A stretch of 5,638 nt of DNA. It comes from Promethearchaeota archaeon CR_4. GTDB lineage: Archaea > Asgardarchaeota > Lokiarchaeia > Sigyniarchaeales > CR-4. The first letter of the stretch is position 1; each line of letters begins with the position of its first letter. The position numbers and the translations under genes are program-made. The stretch is taken from positions 1,048 through 6,685 of the forward strand of contig MBAA01000057.1 in the NCBI GenBank assembly GCA_001940655.1, in the 5' to 3' direction. Under the pieces are notes generated by a model. The model searched no databases. It saw only the letters and a program-made list of their open reading frames with translations, and was not told where the DNA came from. Positions 5,152 through 5,638 of this stretch are shown piece by piece.

Positions 5152-5638
5152 ATGGCGACTAACAAGAAAAACGAGGAACTTGTAAGTCTAGAAAAATTAT
5201 TAAAATCTTCTGCTCCAAAAGTGAAAATTCAAGAATATATTCGCCTTAAAAGTAAAAATAATGATGTGTTTTTGCTTAGTCTTAAAAAATCTCCCTTTGC
5301 GCGCCAAAATAAAGTCATCCTCAAAAAATATAACACTAGTTATTCATCAGATGAGAAAGAAATCCTGACGAAATTATACCAAACAAGCGTGTTCGTTCCC
5401 AAAATTCTCAAATCAGACAAAGAATTCATCGTCCTTGAATATATCGATGGCCACAACTTGTGTGACGTCATAAACAGTACATTAGATCCCAAATACGTGC
5501 GCATGCTAGCTCAGTGGTTTGCGAAATTCCACCAAGCATTCCGGAATGGAAAAGGAAAAGTCACGTTAAGGGGGGACGCCCGCCTGCGAAATTTTCTGAT
5601 TAAGGACGATAAGATCTTTGGTGTAGATTTCGAGGAAT
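5152..5638 (+). CDS. Kinase-fold protein, APH/LPS-kinase-like, 3'-partial
   Basis: The frame stays open from ATG 5152 to the window end (162 codons), so the C-terminal half is missing. The visible part reads as a protein-kinase-like fold. VILKKY (55-60) carries the likely ATP-binding lysine, Lys58, and Glu68 or Glu70 may be its partner. IVLEYIDGHNL (93-103) is the hinge region. LAQWFAKFH (119-127) is the helix before the catalytic loop, and RGDARLRNFLI (140-150) is that loop with Asp142 and Asn147. GVDFEE (157-162) holds the metal-binding Asp159. The RGD in place of HRD or HGD, and DFE in place of DFG, resemble aminoglycoside-phosphotransferase and lipopolysaccharide-kinase-like families more than eukaryotic kinases or Bud32. 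The substrate could be a sugar, lipid or protein and cannot be told. No signal peptide or membrane segment is visible. Confidence 0.85.
   Translation, partial: MATNKKNEELVSLEKLLKSSAPKVKIQEYIRLKSKNNDVFLLSLKKSPFARQNKVILKKYNTSYSSDEKEILTKLYQTSVFVPKILKSDKEFIVLEYIDGHNLCDVINSTLDPKYVRMLAQWFAKFHQAFRNGKGKVTLRGDARLRNFLIKDDKIFGVDFEE

Overview
The window looks like an Asgard archaeal (Promethearchaeota) chromosome segment. It combines an archaeal ATP-dependent DNA ligase with two different Ras-superfamily GTPases: one Ras/Rab-like, and one full-length Rag/Gtr1-like protein with a C-terminal roadblock/longin-type region. Spacers carry archaeal-style A/T-rich promoter candidates and T-tract terminators. GC is moderate, about 50% in the first GTPase gene and far lower in the spacers. 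The lineage is inferred from gene content only; no rRNA or other marker is present.

Layout, all genes on the + strand. (1) 3-568: the tail of a gene that starts before the window. It has a TPR-like unit, a four-Cys zinc ribbon, a Pro-Tyr-Gln repeat linker and a two-helix membrane tail, but the frame breaks near the GGGG at 387-390. (2) 569-983: an AT-rich spacer with no convincing gene, a T-tract near its start and a promoter candidate near its end. (3) 984-1511: a single-domain Ras/Rab-like GTPase with no C-terminal lipidation cysteine. (4) 1640-3334: complete ATP-dependent DNA ligase. (5) 3390-3839: a small protein of unknown function that reads like two winged-helix units. (6) 4025-4972: the Rag/Gtr1-like GTPase. 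(7) 5152-5638: the start of a small-molecule or protein kinase-like gene, cut by the window end.

The genes have their own spacers (55 to 415 bp), T-tracts and promoter candidates, so they look like separate or loosely coupled transcription units rather than one tight operon. The ligase is housekeeping replication/repair. The GTPases, the zinc-ribbon membrane protein and the kinase-like protein belong to the signalling and membrane-associated repertoire for which Asgard archaea are known. A functional link between them is only suggested by proximity. I found no CRISPR array, insertion sequence, tRNA or rRNA. The most interesting item is the archaeal Rag-type GTPase that keeps the Rag-specific HKxD and TSIxD motifs and a Rag-like C-terminal domain in one chain.
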